This document shows, piece after piece, positions 11,220-22,639 of a stretch of 64,000 nucleotides of DNA. Within the stretch, counting starts at the first letter, position 1; each line of letters opens with the position of its first letter. The notes below the pieces were generated by a model. It was given only the letters and a program-made list of their open reading frames with translations, was not told where the DNA came from and searched no databases. This DNA comes from Icerya purchasi (Eukaryota > Arthropoda > Insecta > Hemiptera > Monophlebidae): NCBI GenBank assembly GCA_039619475.1, contig CM077115.1, forward strand, positions 493,541,352 through 493,605,351, in the 5' to 3' direction. The position numbers were made by a program, and so were the translations under genes.

Positions 11220-11826
11220 CAATGGCGGATCCACGCCGGGGGAAACAGCCTCCATGAAAACATTTGTTATAACAGAGAAACTTAATTTATGCTATAAAAG
11301 ATTTGTATAAATTTTACCTATGGATTTATTTATAACTAATATTTAATACTGTTTTCTAGTAAAACTATTAATGTTACGTTTTTATTTGTATTTTAAACCC
11401 AACTGTCATCGATCTTTTGTCTTTCTTATTTATTTTTAATTTTTATTTTGTAATTTTAATTAAAAATAGTTCAATGAGAAATATATATATTTAAACTTGC
11501 TCACGAACAAAGAATTCGGGTCGGATTACGAATAAAAATAAAAAAGAAGTAAAGTCTAATAAAAATACTATCTTTCGTACTATTTCTAAACTACCATTTT
11601 AGCTAGAATTTTATAATTTCGTTTTATTTTTCACCCCTAAAAGTAAAACAAGTTAAATTAAGAATTGTAATAATCATGTATTTTTAAAAAAAAAAATTTA
11701 ATTTCTAAAGAGGTCGTTATTTGATTTTCTTTATGAAACAAGCCATTTCTTAAATCTACTACATACCGTAGAAGATTTTACGTAATTATATAATCCCCCT
11801 CAAAAGTCCTTCTGGATTCGCCCCTG
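11220..11826. mobile_element. hAT-like non-autonomous element (MITE)
   Basis: The right end, read on the minus strand, begins CAGGGGCGAATCCAG, a common hAT-type terminus. The left end begins CAATGGCGGATCCACG, giving an imperfect inverted repeat. Flanking octamers are GGTTTAAT (left) and, overlapping the last base, GGTATAAT (right), close to an 8-bp target-site duplication. No transposase frame is visible in about 607 bp. Confidence 0.6.
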
Positions 11827-12021
11827 GTATAATGCTTAAATTGCATCAGAAATTATTGGCAAAGGGCAATCTGCCCGAATATAACAAATAAAAAGACAAA
11901 CATCTACGAATTAATATGGGTAATGATTAAGTCAATTTGCTCATATATTCTTTAATTTAATTGGTTTAATATTCACTGCTCCTTTCGGAAAAATTAGTAT
12001 TGCTATTACTAGTATTATTAA

Positions 12022-14039
12022 GAGGGGCGTAGGGTCTTGGGGGTAAAAAAAAAATTTTTTTTTTTATGTCATAAAATGAATGTACAACATCATAAGAATA
12101 TTGCGTCAAAATTTCAAATAAATCGAAGCAAAACTAACGAAGATATGGCATTATAACTGTGCGCCGCTCTAACTTTACTAAAAGAACGAAAACGACCATC
12201 TGGCCCTGACGCACAGCGGGATTAAAGAGCATATTTTTCTGTCCCTTTTGTATAATCCCTTAATTGATTTTTTCGAAAAAGATTTACGCAGGTAGGTAGA
12301 TGTTTAACAGATTCGGTGCGCGTAATGCTATTTCTTGACTACACGAGGTTTCAGTCAGAAATTAGTCTCTATTCACGACCTCTCAAGCGTCATTCTCGGT
12401 TGCATCGCTGCTTTGTCTCGTCAAGAATGCTTACTCGGCCAAAACCAAAAATCCCTGTGTTCTGTTGTAAGTCCGGTCGTTTGCACTGCTGCATCGGGGT
12501 AGAGACGTATTTGTGTCTGAGTGGTAGTGGTCGAGGCACTGGCTTGTACTTGCGGCGGAAAACGCAATACTGTGTGTCAAGTAACGCTGAGCTGAGCGAA
12601 GATTTTGTATGTTAATCAACAAAAAAGAATGTGAAGGCACGCCCAGAAGAGGATGGAGACCCGTTTGCGCGATTTAGTAAAAAAAAGTGTAATAGATACT
12701 GAAACTAAGGGTGCAAAGAAAATACAAAGAAAAACACTTTCCGGTAAAGGCAAACTCTTTGCTAAATTGATTGATAAACTAACGCTTTACTATGGCCGTG
12801 CCATCCGTTACAATTCTCATTCTGTAGAAGAAATGAAGAAGGCCATTTGGGCTACTTATTATCACTACGCCTCAACTGACAAACACCTACATCAAAATTG
12901 CCAGAGCGGCGAAAACTCATGGCGTGAATAGCAGAGAGCCGCAGCTGCAAACGAATTGCGTTTTTTCAAACACTCTTACTCTGCTCTACCAAGTGATGTT
13001 TTAGAGGGGATTAAAAACCAATTTATGAATATCTGAGCAAAGATGCTCTCCTGGAGCGATGTATTGGCGGATTCTCTCAAAACAATAATCAGAGTATCAA
13101 CCAACTTATTTGAAAGATTTCGCCAAAAACTGAGAGTGGTTCGACAATTATTGTTGAGTTTGGAGCTCATGTGGCTGCCTCTACCTTCAATGAAGGCTGA
13201 GTTGCTTACTTGACCTTTCTGGAAGAGATGGGAATCAGTACAGGCCCAAGTTATCATGGATGGGCGCAATCAGTGGACAATACACGAATAAGCAAAGCGG
13301 ATGAGCGAGTGGTGGAACATTACCAAAGAAGAGAGAATTCGTCGTAGGCAAGAGCAAAAAGATGCTTTGGACATTCTAAATCAAAGTTCTTCACTTTATG
13401 GGCCTGGCATTGATGATTCTGTGTGAGTATAGACAAAAATTACTACCTTACTAACGTTTAATTTGTGATTTTATATTATAAAAAACTTTAAACACGTTTT
13501 TCTCGAAACAACGTTTTCAAAACCGGTGCACTCTGTAACTCAAAATCTACTGCACCGAGCGTTCTGAAATTTGGTACACTATTTTTATAGACAATTTTCA
13601 AGGTAGCAACGTCAAGTTTTTTTTTTTTTTAAATTATTATTATTTATTTTACAATAACAAATGGCTAATTTTTACTCAAAAATCGGTATTTTCACTTCAA
13701 AGTGTTACCAACGATTAAAAAATAAAAAAAAATTAAAAAACTCAACGTTGCTACCTACAGAAACTCATTAACTAATGAAAAAACTTTAGTTTTTTCATTT
13801 CCGATAATCCAGTGTTGAGTTATGCGGTGCACCGCAAAACAACTTTTTTTCGAGGCGCCTACGAAAGTTTGCTGCCATTGGCTTAATTCTTTATATTTTT
13901 CAATGAAAATTTAACACAATATTCTTCAGATGTTACTTTATCATGTACCAATTATGTAAATAAACTTGCATTAACCATATTCTCTAAAAAAATTATCAAA
14001 AAATCGTCTTTTTTTGACCTCCAAGACCCTACTCCCCCC
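12022..14039 (+). mobile_element. TTAA-flanked DNA transposon, Kolobok-like, degraded
   Basis: The element is bounded by TTAA at 12018-12021 and 14040-14043. Its ends are inverted repeats sharing GTAGGGTCTTGG, preceded by GAGGGGC on the left and GGGGGGA on the right (3 mismatches over 23 bases). It contains the remains of a Mutator-like-domain transposase at 12653-13426. TTAA targets are known for Kolobok and piggyBac; combined with this transposase type I infer Kolobok. It splits an older antisense LINE. Confidence 0.7.
12653..13426 (+). pseudogene. Mutator-like-domain transposase pseudogene
   Basis: The plus strand shows blocks typical of the insect proteins carrying the Mutator-like transposase domain. 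In order: LIDKLTLYYGRAIR, then MKKAIWATYYHYASTDKH, then HQNCQSGENSW, then SALPSDVLEGIK, then after a frameshift LLERCIGGFSQNNNQS and KISPKT, then FGAHVAASTFNEG, LEEMGISTGPS, and after a shift back QEQKDALDILNQSSSL and the terminal YGPGIDDSV before TGA at 13424-13426. Several stops (for example at 12929) and two frameshifts show it is dead. The N-terminal part is missing or unrecognisable. Confidence 0.75.
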
Positions 14040-14109
14040 TTAATAATAGTAGTAGTAGTAGCGATAGTATTAATTACATTAGCATCTTTACTACTAGAAG
14101 GTTTATATA

Positions 14110-15240
14110 AGTGGGGTTTCTTTTCCCTGCGACGGTGTTAGGTGGTATACTGCTCGAGGTACCTTCGTTCGCAAGATTCGGAAAACCGAACCCCTCTTTG
14201 CAGAATTATATTTGAATTCGTATGGTCTCGACGCGCTTTATGTTGGAAGGTAATCATAGGCACGTTATATGTAGGATTTAGAACAATTTCATTAAAAGTT
14301 CTTTTATTTTCAAACAATTTTTCTTGGTTTATTTTAAGAACGTCTGAATTTATTCTTTCTCTGTTTATTTGTATGCTTATAATTTGTTTTTAAATTAATT
14401 GGAGAATTTTGCTCTTCGCTTTTAAGCGGTGGATATTCAGTATCATCACTAAGTGTCTGGAAACGGTTGTGCGTATTAATTTGAAATTTATTTTTTTCGT
14501 TGCTATGTATGCTAGCTACGTCTCTACTACTGTATTGGCGTAGATTACTCCGTTGAGAGCTGAGGGAATTTCTAATGCAGTTTCCGCATAGCTTAAGCTG
14601 TTAAGAGCCATTAATGTTTTGGTATTTTGCTGTCTTTTTCTTTCGGAGCAATCTTTAAAAATCGGGGGGTGACTACCTTTACAATTGATACAAAAGGGAT
14701 TCTTGTCACAGTCACCTTTTACATGCGAATCCCCTGAACAACGGATGCATCTTCTTTTACTATACTTGCAGTTGGCAGCTGTAGGCCAATAGCGCAGACA
14801 CATAAAACACTTGCACTCTCCCTGCACATACGGTTTATATTCAAATCTCACTTTATTGATATACATGTTTTGGAATTGTTTGTCCGTTGAAGAATATTTG
14901 GACCGTTTTGCACGGTACATATTGCGTCTTGCTTACCGCTATGATTTTCCTATTTAACCGAACCACTTTCCTAATTAAGAAAAATCCAAAATCAATACCT
15001 TCCATAAGTTCCTCCTCCGTAATATCTTCATGTATACCTTTGATCACTGTCGATCTAGTTAAATAAAACAAGGGGATATAACAATTTAGACCTTGTTCTA
15101 GTAGTTTCGAGTCTGTTACATGCTACTCAATTATTTTTAAGCGACCTACTTTCTTAACTTTCCGTATGTACTGCAAATACTTCATATTTTTTAGAATTAT
15201 CGCTACTTTAAGACTGCTCTAATAGATGTTTTGACATTAT
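14110..15240 (-). pseudogene. Jockey-like LINE ORF1 (gag-like), zinc-knuckle half
   Basis: On the minus strand a gag-like ORF1 is readable with one or two frame changes. From right to left: a KLLEQGLNCYIPLF block, TVIKGIHEDITEEELMEGID, then three cysteine knuckles at about 14810-14640: CFMCLRYWPTAANC, CIRCSGDSHVKGDC and CINCKGSHPPIFKDC, the latter two with CX2CX4HX4C or similar spacing. A low-complexity tail with SDDTEYPPLKSEEQNS follows. The N-terminal part lies at 15775-16099, separated by a foreign LINE fragment. Confidence 0.75.
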
Positions 15241-15745
15241 TACGGTTAACAAAAGTATGTAAGAGCCACGACATGACAATCAGCACAAAAGTGCGTCTCA
15301 TTAATACACTGCTGTTCTCGGTTTTCCTATACGCATCGGAATGCTGGACTCTACAGAAGAGTGCATTAACGCATTTGAAATGTACTGTTGGAGGCGTATG
15401 CTAAGGGTTCCATGACTGCGAAAAGAAATAACTTGTCGATACTACAAAAAGTCAACGTAGATCACAGGTTGCAGCACATTGTGCAGGGACGGATAGCGAC
15501 CAGGTCTCTGCGCACATTATATGACAGTATGGACTGGAAAAATTGGTTATGACTCGAATGGTAGAGGGTTGCCGGAAAGGAGGAAGATCCCCAACAAGAT
15601 ACATGGGTGGAGTCAAAAAGATAGTTGGCGCCGGATCATTGCGCAAGATGATCGATCGAGCAATAGATAGGACCTCATGACGGCTGGACATACACGTTCA
15701 CGATGATCCATAGTGTCACGATGCTCGAAATAAGCAACCGACGAT
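15240..15745 (+). mobile_element. LINE reverse-transcriptase C-terminal fragment inserted in ORF1
   Basis: Plus-strand translation in changing frames gives the C-terminal region of an endonuclease/reverse-transcriptase LINE: TISTKVRLINTLLFSVFLYA then SECWTL, a decayed WRRMLRVP-like segment, and then VMTRMVEGCRKGGRSPTRYM followed by GGVKK. It sits between two halves of an antisense gag-like ORF1, so it appears to be a later insertion. The clade is not resolvable from this tail. Confidence 0.65.
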
Positions 15746-15774
15746 GAAGACGAGAACAAATGTTTTAATATCTC

Positions 15775-16099
15775 CACTATTTTTTTTCAATTATAACTTT
15801 ATGTGATTTTATTATTTCATCGTTTTCATTGTACAATAAAACCGGATTGTTTACTTTATTATTTCCGCCATTAATTGAATTCGTATAAAAGTTCGTTTTA
15901 TCTTCGAATAATAGTTTAACTCTGGCAACTTACCGATGTTACCTGTATTACTAACACTAACGTCCATTTTATTATCCAACACATCCATTGAGGCACTTAC
16001 CGCCGTTAATGCTTCGCTTATAACTGGGTTTATAGGATGCCAGCTTCTGTTGGTTCTTTCTTCACCCACCTGAAATGACTCATCTACGTCCACGTCCAT
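15775..16099 (-). pseudogene. Jockey-like LINE ORF1 N-terminal part
   Basis: Minus-strand frame starting MDVDVDESFQVGEERTNRSW at 16099, acidic and Ser/Asn-rich, and continuing in a second frame with NNPVLLYNENDEIIKSHKVI near 15790. The order and orientation fit the start of the gag-like ORF1 whose zinc knuckles are at 14640-14810; the gap is filled by a sense LINE fragment (15240-15745). The assignment of this N-terminal part is by position, since such regions are poorly conserved. Confidence 0.45.
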
Positions 16100-16144
16100 A
16101 CCCGATATATACGAGCGAAAAAACAGATTATGCGGGAAATATAA

Positions 16145-17130
16145 TCACCGAGAAAATTTAACGCGTAAACACCATCTAATCACAATTAAGGAAAAAAAGA
16201 CCTTGAAACTGATTGAACCGTATGTCCACATGCGAAAAAATTTTATAAAATAGATTAAGCCAAAATAAAAAATCAGAATTTTGTAATGTATTTCAAATTC
16301 GAAAGCTCCCCTGCATGCAACTGTTTCATTGCATTTCTTCTCCACCAGGTCAAAACATTCTATTATTTTTTTACACTTCTCATGAACTGCGTTTACAATC
16401 CGGATAGTATAGTTTCAGCGTTTTGGTAAACCTTTGGTAGTTTCTGTTGTACAATTTCTTCTAGTGTATCATATCTGTGAGTTGAATTTGAAAAAAAAAA
16501 ATAGAAATTGTAAATAAGTTCGAAAAGAAAATTTTCACTCTAGAATTTTGACTCGTAGCTTTTTGTAATATTAAATTTAAATAGTGAACGTAACGAATTG
16601 AATACTTGTATTTTTGTTTAAATTTTATTTATATAGCACTCGTCCTGCTAGACATTACATTAGCATCGTCATGTCACTGTGCAGCGAGCTTAAAAGGTGT
16701 ACCTAAGATTAAGCATTTCAATTTATTCTCAATCTGTTCCATTAAACTGTTAGCTGATCGATCTGTAACCTCCAAAAACTTCAAAATCTTTTCCATATAC
16801 AGCCGTGATATAAATAAGTACGTGAACCATTTGGAAGTGATTCGAAATGTCAGTTGTTTCGTCACACTGAATTGCTAAAAATTGACTCCCATTCGTTTGT
16901 TTTTTAATTTCCGTTTGGTTCGCAGAAAATGCATATTTTGTAAAATCTCATTTTGAATTGTATTTGATGTTCCTTTAGAAAAAGTCGCAAAATCTAAATG
17001 TTGCTTTAAAATTACACCAAATTTGGACAAAAAGTCAAATAGTTCTTGTAAATGCGACCTTAATAATTATCTCTTTCGTGTCTTCGTAATGCTAATTCCA
17101 ATTGTCCACAAAATTTTCCTCAGTTAATTA
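16145..17130 (-). pseudogene. hAT transposase remnant (ZMYM1-like), N-terminal catalytic region
   Basis: On the minus strand the block FLAIQCDETTDISNHFQMVH near 16860 is the first catalytic Asp region of hAT transposases related to ZMYM1/ZBED-type proteins. It is followed by VYGKDFEVFGGY, a QIENKL stretch, HDDANVMSS (the YDGAANMSG-like position), and SIRYVHYLNLILQKATSQNS with a FFSNL segment (the YVHCLNHRLNL-like block). Frames change repeatedly. The C-terminal dimerisation block is not present here; a block of that kind is at 7440-7630, but whether the two come from one family is unknown. Confidence 0.65.
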
Positions 17131-17599
17131 TTTTTTAAAAGATATACTAGTTTTTAGTCATCCGTTTATTATGTTTTACTATCATTTCTCTATAAGCATT
17201 GCCTAACTGAATAATATTTTGCGAGCCGAGGCAATGGTAATTCAGTAGAACAATTTATATGAATTTTTGGGAGTTAATGTTTTTTTTGCTGTCTCATGTA
17301 AATGTTGCAAATCAAAAAAACTTGATCTAAACGGAGTTTTTTCAGGTGTATTATTAGAAAATAACAAAACACGGAAAACAGAATAAACGATTTGTTTCAT
17401 TACAGCCAGAAATCCGAGAAAATATCCGAATTAAAATATCGATTATATTCATTATTACGCGCTCTAAATTTATATGCACTGTTTAATTTTGATGTCGGTC
17501 TACCAAATATTTTTATGTAATTTTTTCCAATAAATTGACAAAAATTTATATTTAAAATATTACTTATTGAATTTTCAGCTGTCTTCACAACCGGAATGA

Positions 17600-20500
17600 A
17601 CGAAAATATAAAACAAGCCGAAAGTGGGGTAAAATATTACGTTACTTTAAAGCACTGACGATTAATACGACTAATGCAATAAACACACACAAAACAGAAA
17701 CATACACAGCGGTATATACCGCTGCCGTTTATTTCTACAGGTTATGCTGCATATAATTGGAAACGTCATCATGGTAGATTTAGTCTTACTGCGACCATAA
17801 AAATGTGTATCTTCCTTTTTCAATAGAAAACCTGGTATTATTAGAGCTTTTTTAAGAATTCCGATAGGCCTAAATCGAATTAGTCCTGCTAGCTATAAGC
17901 AGTATGCGAAAAAATCCTCTATAATCTGCTCTGAACCGCCGAGAACAGACTAATGATTCATCGACATGGCTATCTACGTGACAACTGACTAGCATGGCAG
18001 GAAAACTTTGTGTAGTAAAGACTCGTAAACCTCCCCTGCGCACCTTCACTACTGGAACAGTAAGTGAGTCAATTATGTGTTGTATTTGTGGAAATACTCC
18101 CCGATAGGCTAGTGCTTTTTCCTGTACTTCCTTTTAATCTGTCTAAAAAAATTTTGATTTTTTGTACGTTTTGCTGCTGCATTCCTGCAATGCTCATTTA
18201 CGTCTTTCTAGGGCATTTTCACATTCTGAATTTCACCGTGGGTGACTTGAATTCTTTTGCGATGGAATTAAGCCTTGCATGTGGTTTCAAAACTTATTAC
18301 TTCTTTACATCATAACAATCTGTAACCAAAAGTTGTTGAAAAAATTATTTTTAAATAAGTTTTTTAGTTCTGTACTAAAATATCTTTAACTTTGGTCACA
18401 CGTGTCATATATTTTGTGTAATGTAATTTTAAGTAAAAATTAAAATATGTAACGCATGGTATTGGGGACTGAAGTTAAAATTCATAATGTACTTAGCTGA
18501 ATAGGCTTGAAAAGAAAATTGAAGACCCGTTCCTTTCTCTTGACCAACTTTACTTTCTCAGATTTATTTGGTACCGAAATATTTCAGGCTCAGTAAGCCT
18601 AACAGCGACTTAGATGTGATCTCCTGTTTGGGAGCCGAGCACAATTATACTATCACGTTCGTTTTCTTCAAAAATTCACGTAAACTGAAAACTGTTTCTT
18701 GAATATTTCACTAAATGTGTGTGAAATATACTTTTATTTTTAAACTACATTTGTAATTACATTATAAATTGCCCCATTAGAAACAGAATTGTGCAGTAAT
18801 TATCAATAAGTAAATATCAAGAGTTCACATAAATTTCTTAAACATTCACACAGCAAACTAGCGAACTTAATGAGTTCTTTTACCATTGCATATTTTATTA
18901 ACTCCTCTACATATATTTATTTCGGTGTGTTCGTTAATGCATTTAAAATACTTCGTATACAATTAAAACCTAATGGCTTAGAAGTAAAATATAAAACTTT
19001 ACTATTTACCTTCATTCTTCCAGTGAGATAAACTATTTGAAAGCGAGTGGTTCGCAGACATAATATATTTACAGAGAGCTGCTTTAGTTCTGTAGTACCT
19101 TAAATAATTGCACACGTGAAAAACTTTTCTATTTCTTTCATTTTTTATTTATTAACAACAACTAATATAGAAAAGTAACCAACTTTTTGTATACTTAGCT
19201 AGAAAAAAAAAGCGAATATTAATAAATGTAACAAAATTAGTATTTTAAAGGAACGTTTCAAAGATTAATAACAAAGGAAAAATCAGAAAGAAGAAATAAA
19301 GAAAGTACAATTAATAAACCTGTAAGAAAAAAGGAGGAAATACAACTTAGAGCATAAAAATAAAAGAAATAACGAAAAAATTACACGAATGAAAACTAAA
19401 CAAAAATAATACTGAACTGTCAACTGATAAGGTTGTAACTCTGTGACTATGATAGAGCTTTATTTTTAGCAGCGATGTACACTTTTTTTCTTCCCAAATG
19501 CAACACCAGACAAATTCTAACACCCCTTCTGCCGACAGTTTGGATATACTCGTTCAACCGGAAGAAGCAGCAACTTACACAACTCCGCTGTATGTATGTA
19601 CATAGCTATGCTGCAGACTTCAGAACAGCGTGCCGAAAAATATAAATATATTTACTTCTGATTCCTGTTCTGAAAATTTAGTAAATCCATGAACAAGCCT
19701 AGCAAACATAACTGTAGTATTACAATTCACACAATATAAGTCCACAAATTTAACTGCATAGACATTGTTAAAGTCTAACGCTGAGTCATATCTGACATTT
19801 GGTGAAACTTGTGCATAAGCCTGCCAACGTAATCGTACATGTATGGTCGGCTAATGTCACACTCGCCTTACTTAGCGTGCAATTCTAAACGCACGTGTAT
19901 TTGTAGGCATTTAATACTGTGTTCATATATAATCATCGTTCTGAGCGATGGTCAGGAGATCTGCATTTTTTGAAACATTACATATTACGACCATAAATTA
20001 CTTATGAAAAAGTTTCAGAAATAATAATTTAAGACAATTTACATAAATTTTAGGAAAGTTTTTTCGACTATCAAAAACCTATTTAACATCTCAAAAAAAA
20101 AAAAAAAAAAAATCAACTTTTTGTACAGTTTATCACGTTTTAAAAAAAAAAAAATAAAAAATTTTACCAGTAATTCGAATCAAACAATTTTGTATGCCCC
20201 TATTACATTGCTAAAATCTAACCACACCAAGAATTTATAATTCAGAGATATTTTTCAAAAAAACAGTTCACTAAAGTAATAGAATGAGTTGCTTTTTTCT
20301 ATAGCAAGTTCCAAGATTATAAAGATATATATATATATAAACGAAACATTGGTTTTTAAACAAAACATGGTGATGAAACATAGAAATTTTACTAGAGGTT
20401 ATCTAGACTATGAAAGAAAGAAAAAGAAATTAAACGGATATATTAATAGTCTACGTTATGAAGATAAATATTGAGAAAGTTCAGAAGCATACTGAGAATA

Positions 20501-20835
20501 ATTAAACGAGAGATTTGTATAAGAACATTTTTTTTAATTACGAGAGAATTCAAGATTTACGAACAAATTATAGCAGATGTGAAGTGAAGAGGATTGTACA
20601 AAAAATATTTGAAACTAGAAGGAAATAGTGTGCAAAACTATATAATGAAAATGAGAATTTGGTACAGCATTATACGGTGAGCTGATCATAGAAAAAGAAT
20701 CATCTATATTATTTAGTCAAATTCAAAATAAAATTACATGTCTCAAGAAATGTAAGATCTTTGTCTAGATGCAGAAAAAATTTCAAAATAGCCAAAGAAG
20801 CAGTTCACATTACATATAAAATGTGTGATTTAATA
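17600..20835. other. AT-rich stretch without a recognised gene
   Basis: No conserved gene was recognised. Details seen: a 14-base palindrome GCGGTATATACCGC at about 17709-17722, A-rich runs near 20093-20112, and a less AT-rich block at about 19480-19640 with no open frame. The region around 17400-17590 could extend the hAT relic, but the homology is too weak to call. Confidence 0.4.
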
Positions 20836-20841
20836 TGAGAA

Positions 20842-22341
20842 ATGAATACTTGGCCCGCAAAATGGTGCCAATCCGCATGCGTTACGCTAAATAAAAAAGT
20901 ACCCTCAAGAACTGTGAAAACTATGTGCAATGTTAGTAAAGTGATGTTGAGAATCATATATCTCATAAATCCGGAAACCACAAGAACAAGTAGGTTTTGT
21001 GAAAAAAGAAACTCGAAATATAATTTTGAACTCATGTCCCTATTGCCAAAAAAAGAAAAAAAAAAGAAAAAAGGACTGGTGTTACTAGCGTACATGTTTA
21101 ATGCAATGCTGCGATTAACATATTTTCCAATACAACTAAAATTGTCGCAAATTGTTGTAGTTCAAAAACTACAAAAACCTCCACCGGAACCATCATCGTA
21201 TTGACCAATTTCAATTTTACCGGTACTTTCTAAATTATACGAAAAATTACTGTTAAAAAGAATAATGCCAATAGTTGAATGCAAAGAGATAATACCTGAA
21301 TACCAGTTTGGCTTCCGAGCAAAACATAGTACAATACAGCAGGTGCATCGGATTGTTCATCAAATTGAAAAATCCCTGGATGAAAAAATGGTTTGCGATA
21401 CCGTATTTTTAGATGTAAGCCAAGCATTCGATCGTGTTTGGCACGATGGTCTATTGCAAAAACTTTGACGCCATTTCCCCTATCAACTAGCTGAATTATT
21501 CCGGTCGTATTTAAACGAAAGATATTTCTACATTAAATATGGTGATGACGAATCAAGTATATATCCGGTTCGAGCAGGCGTTCCTCAGGGGAGTGTACTT
21601 GGACCGCTTCTCTACCTTATCTGCACAGCGGATATTCCCACTACATCGCGCGTTGATATAGCAACTTTTGCTGATGACACAGCGATCTCGTGTTTAAATA
21701 AATGTCCAAAAGTTGCACGTAAAAACCTGCAGGCAGCAGTCAATAAAGTAACATCTTGGTGCAAATTATGGAAGATAAAGATTAAAGAAGGTAAATCATC
21801 TCGAGTAGTTTTCACTAACCGAAGAATCGATTCATCCGGAAATATAATGAATGGAGTGGAGATTCCTCAGAAATATGTAAGGTATCTTGGTATTTACCTC
21901 GACAAACCCTTGACTTGGAGGAAGTACATTATAACAAAGCAAAATGAGTTGAACATCAAGCTGCGGCAACTGTACTGGCTGTTGGGTAAGAGATCAATAG
22001 TATCTCTTGAAAACAAGTTGCTTCTTAATAAGCAAATTCTTAAACCCGTCTGGCAATACGGCTGCTAATTATGGGGCTGTGCCAAAAACAACAACATTTC
22101 AATTATAAAAAGAGTACAGAATAAGTTACTACGCACGATCATCTCAGCTCCATGATACATAACCAACATCACGATCCATGAAGATCTTGGAGTTAAATTT
22201 GTAAAGAATGAAATAGAAACTGCTGCTCGACGATATGCTGCCAGATTGAAAGAACATCCTAATAGTACAACAAAAGAACTGCTGAGCAATCCAAGCGAGG
22301 GACGTAGGCTGAATAGGAAACGGCCTCAAGATCTCGTATAA
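20842..22341 (+). mobile_element. Jockey-type LINE, reverse transcriptase region, 5' truncated
   Basis: One plus-strand frame reads most of a Jockey-type reverse transcriptase with only a few stops. In order: GLVLLAYMFNAMLRLTYFP, PSSY-stop-PISILPVLSKLYEKLL (an Arg codon turned to TGA at 21202), a YQFGFRAKHST block, VFLDVSQAFDRVWHDGLL (stop TGA at 21466), VPQGSVLGPLLY, the catalytic ATFADDTAIS, and YLGIYLDKPLTW. The frame stops again at 22066 and 22156 and ends at the TAA at 22339. The endonuclease and ORF1 are absent. The four stops with an otherwise continuous frame suggest a moderately young dead copy. A GT-rich 3' region follows (22360-22460). Confidence 0.85.
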
Positions 22342-22575
22342 ATTAAAAATCTATAAATAATATGTGTGTGTGCTGATGTGTGAGGGTGTATGTGCGTGTG
22401 CGTGTGTGATGGTATGTATGTGTCCGTGAGAATGTAAAAGCATGTGTGTATGCATTTTGTGTATACATATATAAGTTAATTTTAGCACCCTTCACTGGTT
22501 GGGTTGCTTATTCATGTTATTTTAACATATTCCATAGATTACCAAATAATTGATAAGACTAGGTGTAAAATAGCA

Positions 22576-22577
<2 letters not shown>

Positions 22578-22624
<47 letters not shown>
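22578..22624. repeat. (AT)n microsatellite
   Basis: An uninterrupted AT dinucleotide array of about 23 units followed by an A-run. It may mark the 3' tail of the preceding LINE, but no target-site duplication was identified. Confidence 0.9.
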
Positions 22625-22629
<5 letters not shown>

Positions 22630-22639
22630 AAAGTGTCTC

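Noticed and set aside
12316..12615. A 99-codon plus frame upstream of the transposase pseudogene
   Set aside because: No recognisable motif and no continuity with the transposase blocks that begin at about 12653; treated as chance or decayed sequence.
17709..17722. 14-base palindrome GCGGTATATACCGC
   Set aside because: Short palindromes of this size occur by chance in 64 kb and no second copy or nearby promoter was seen.
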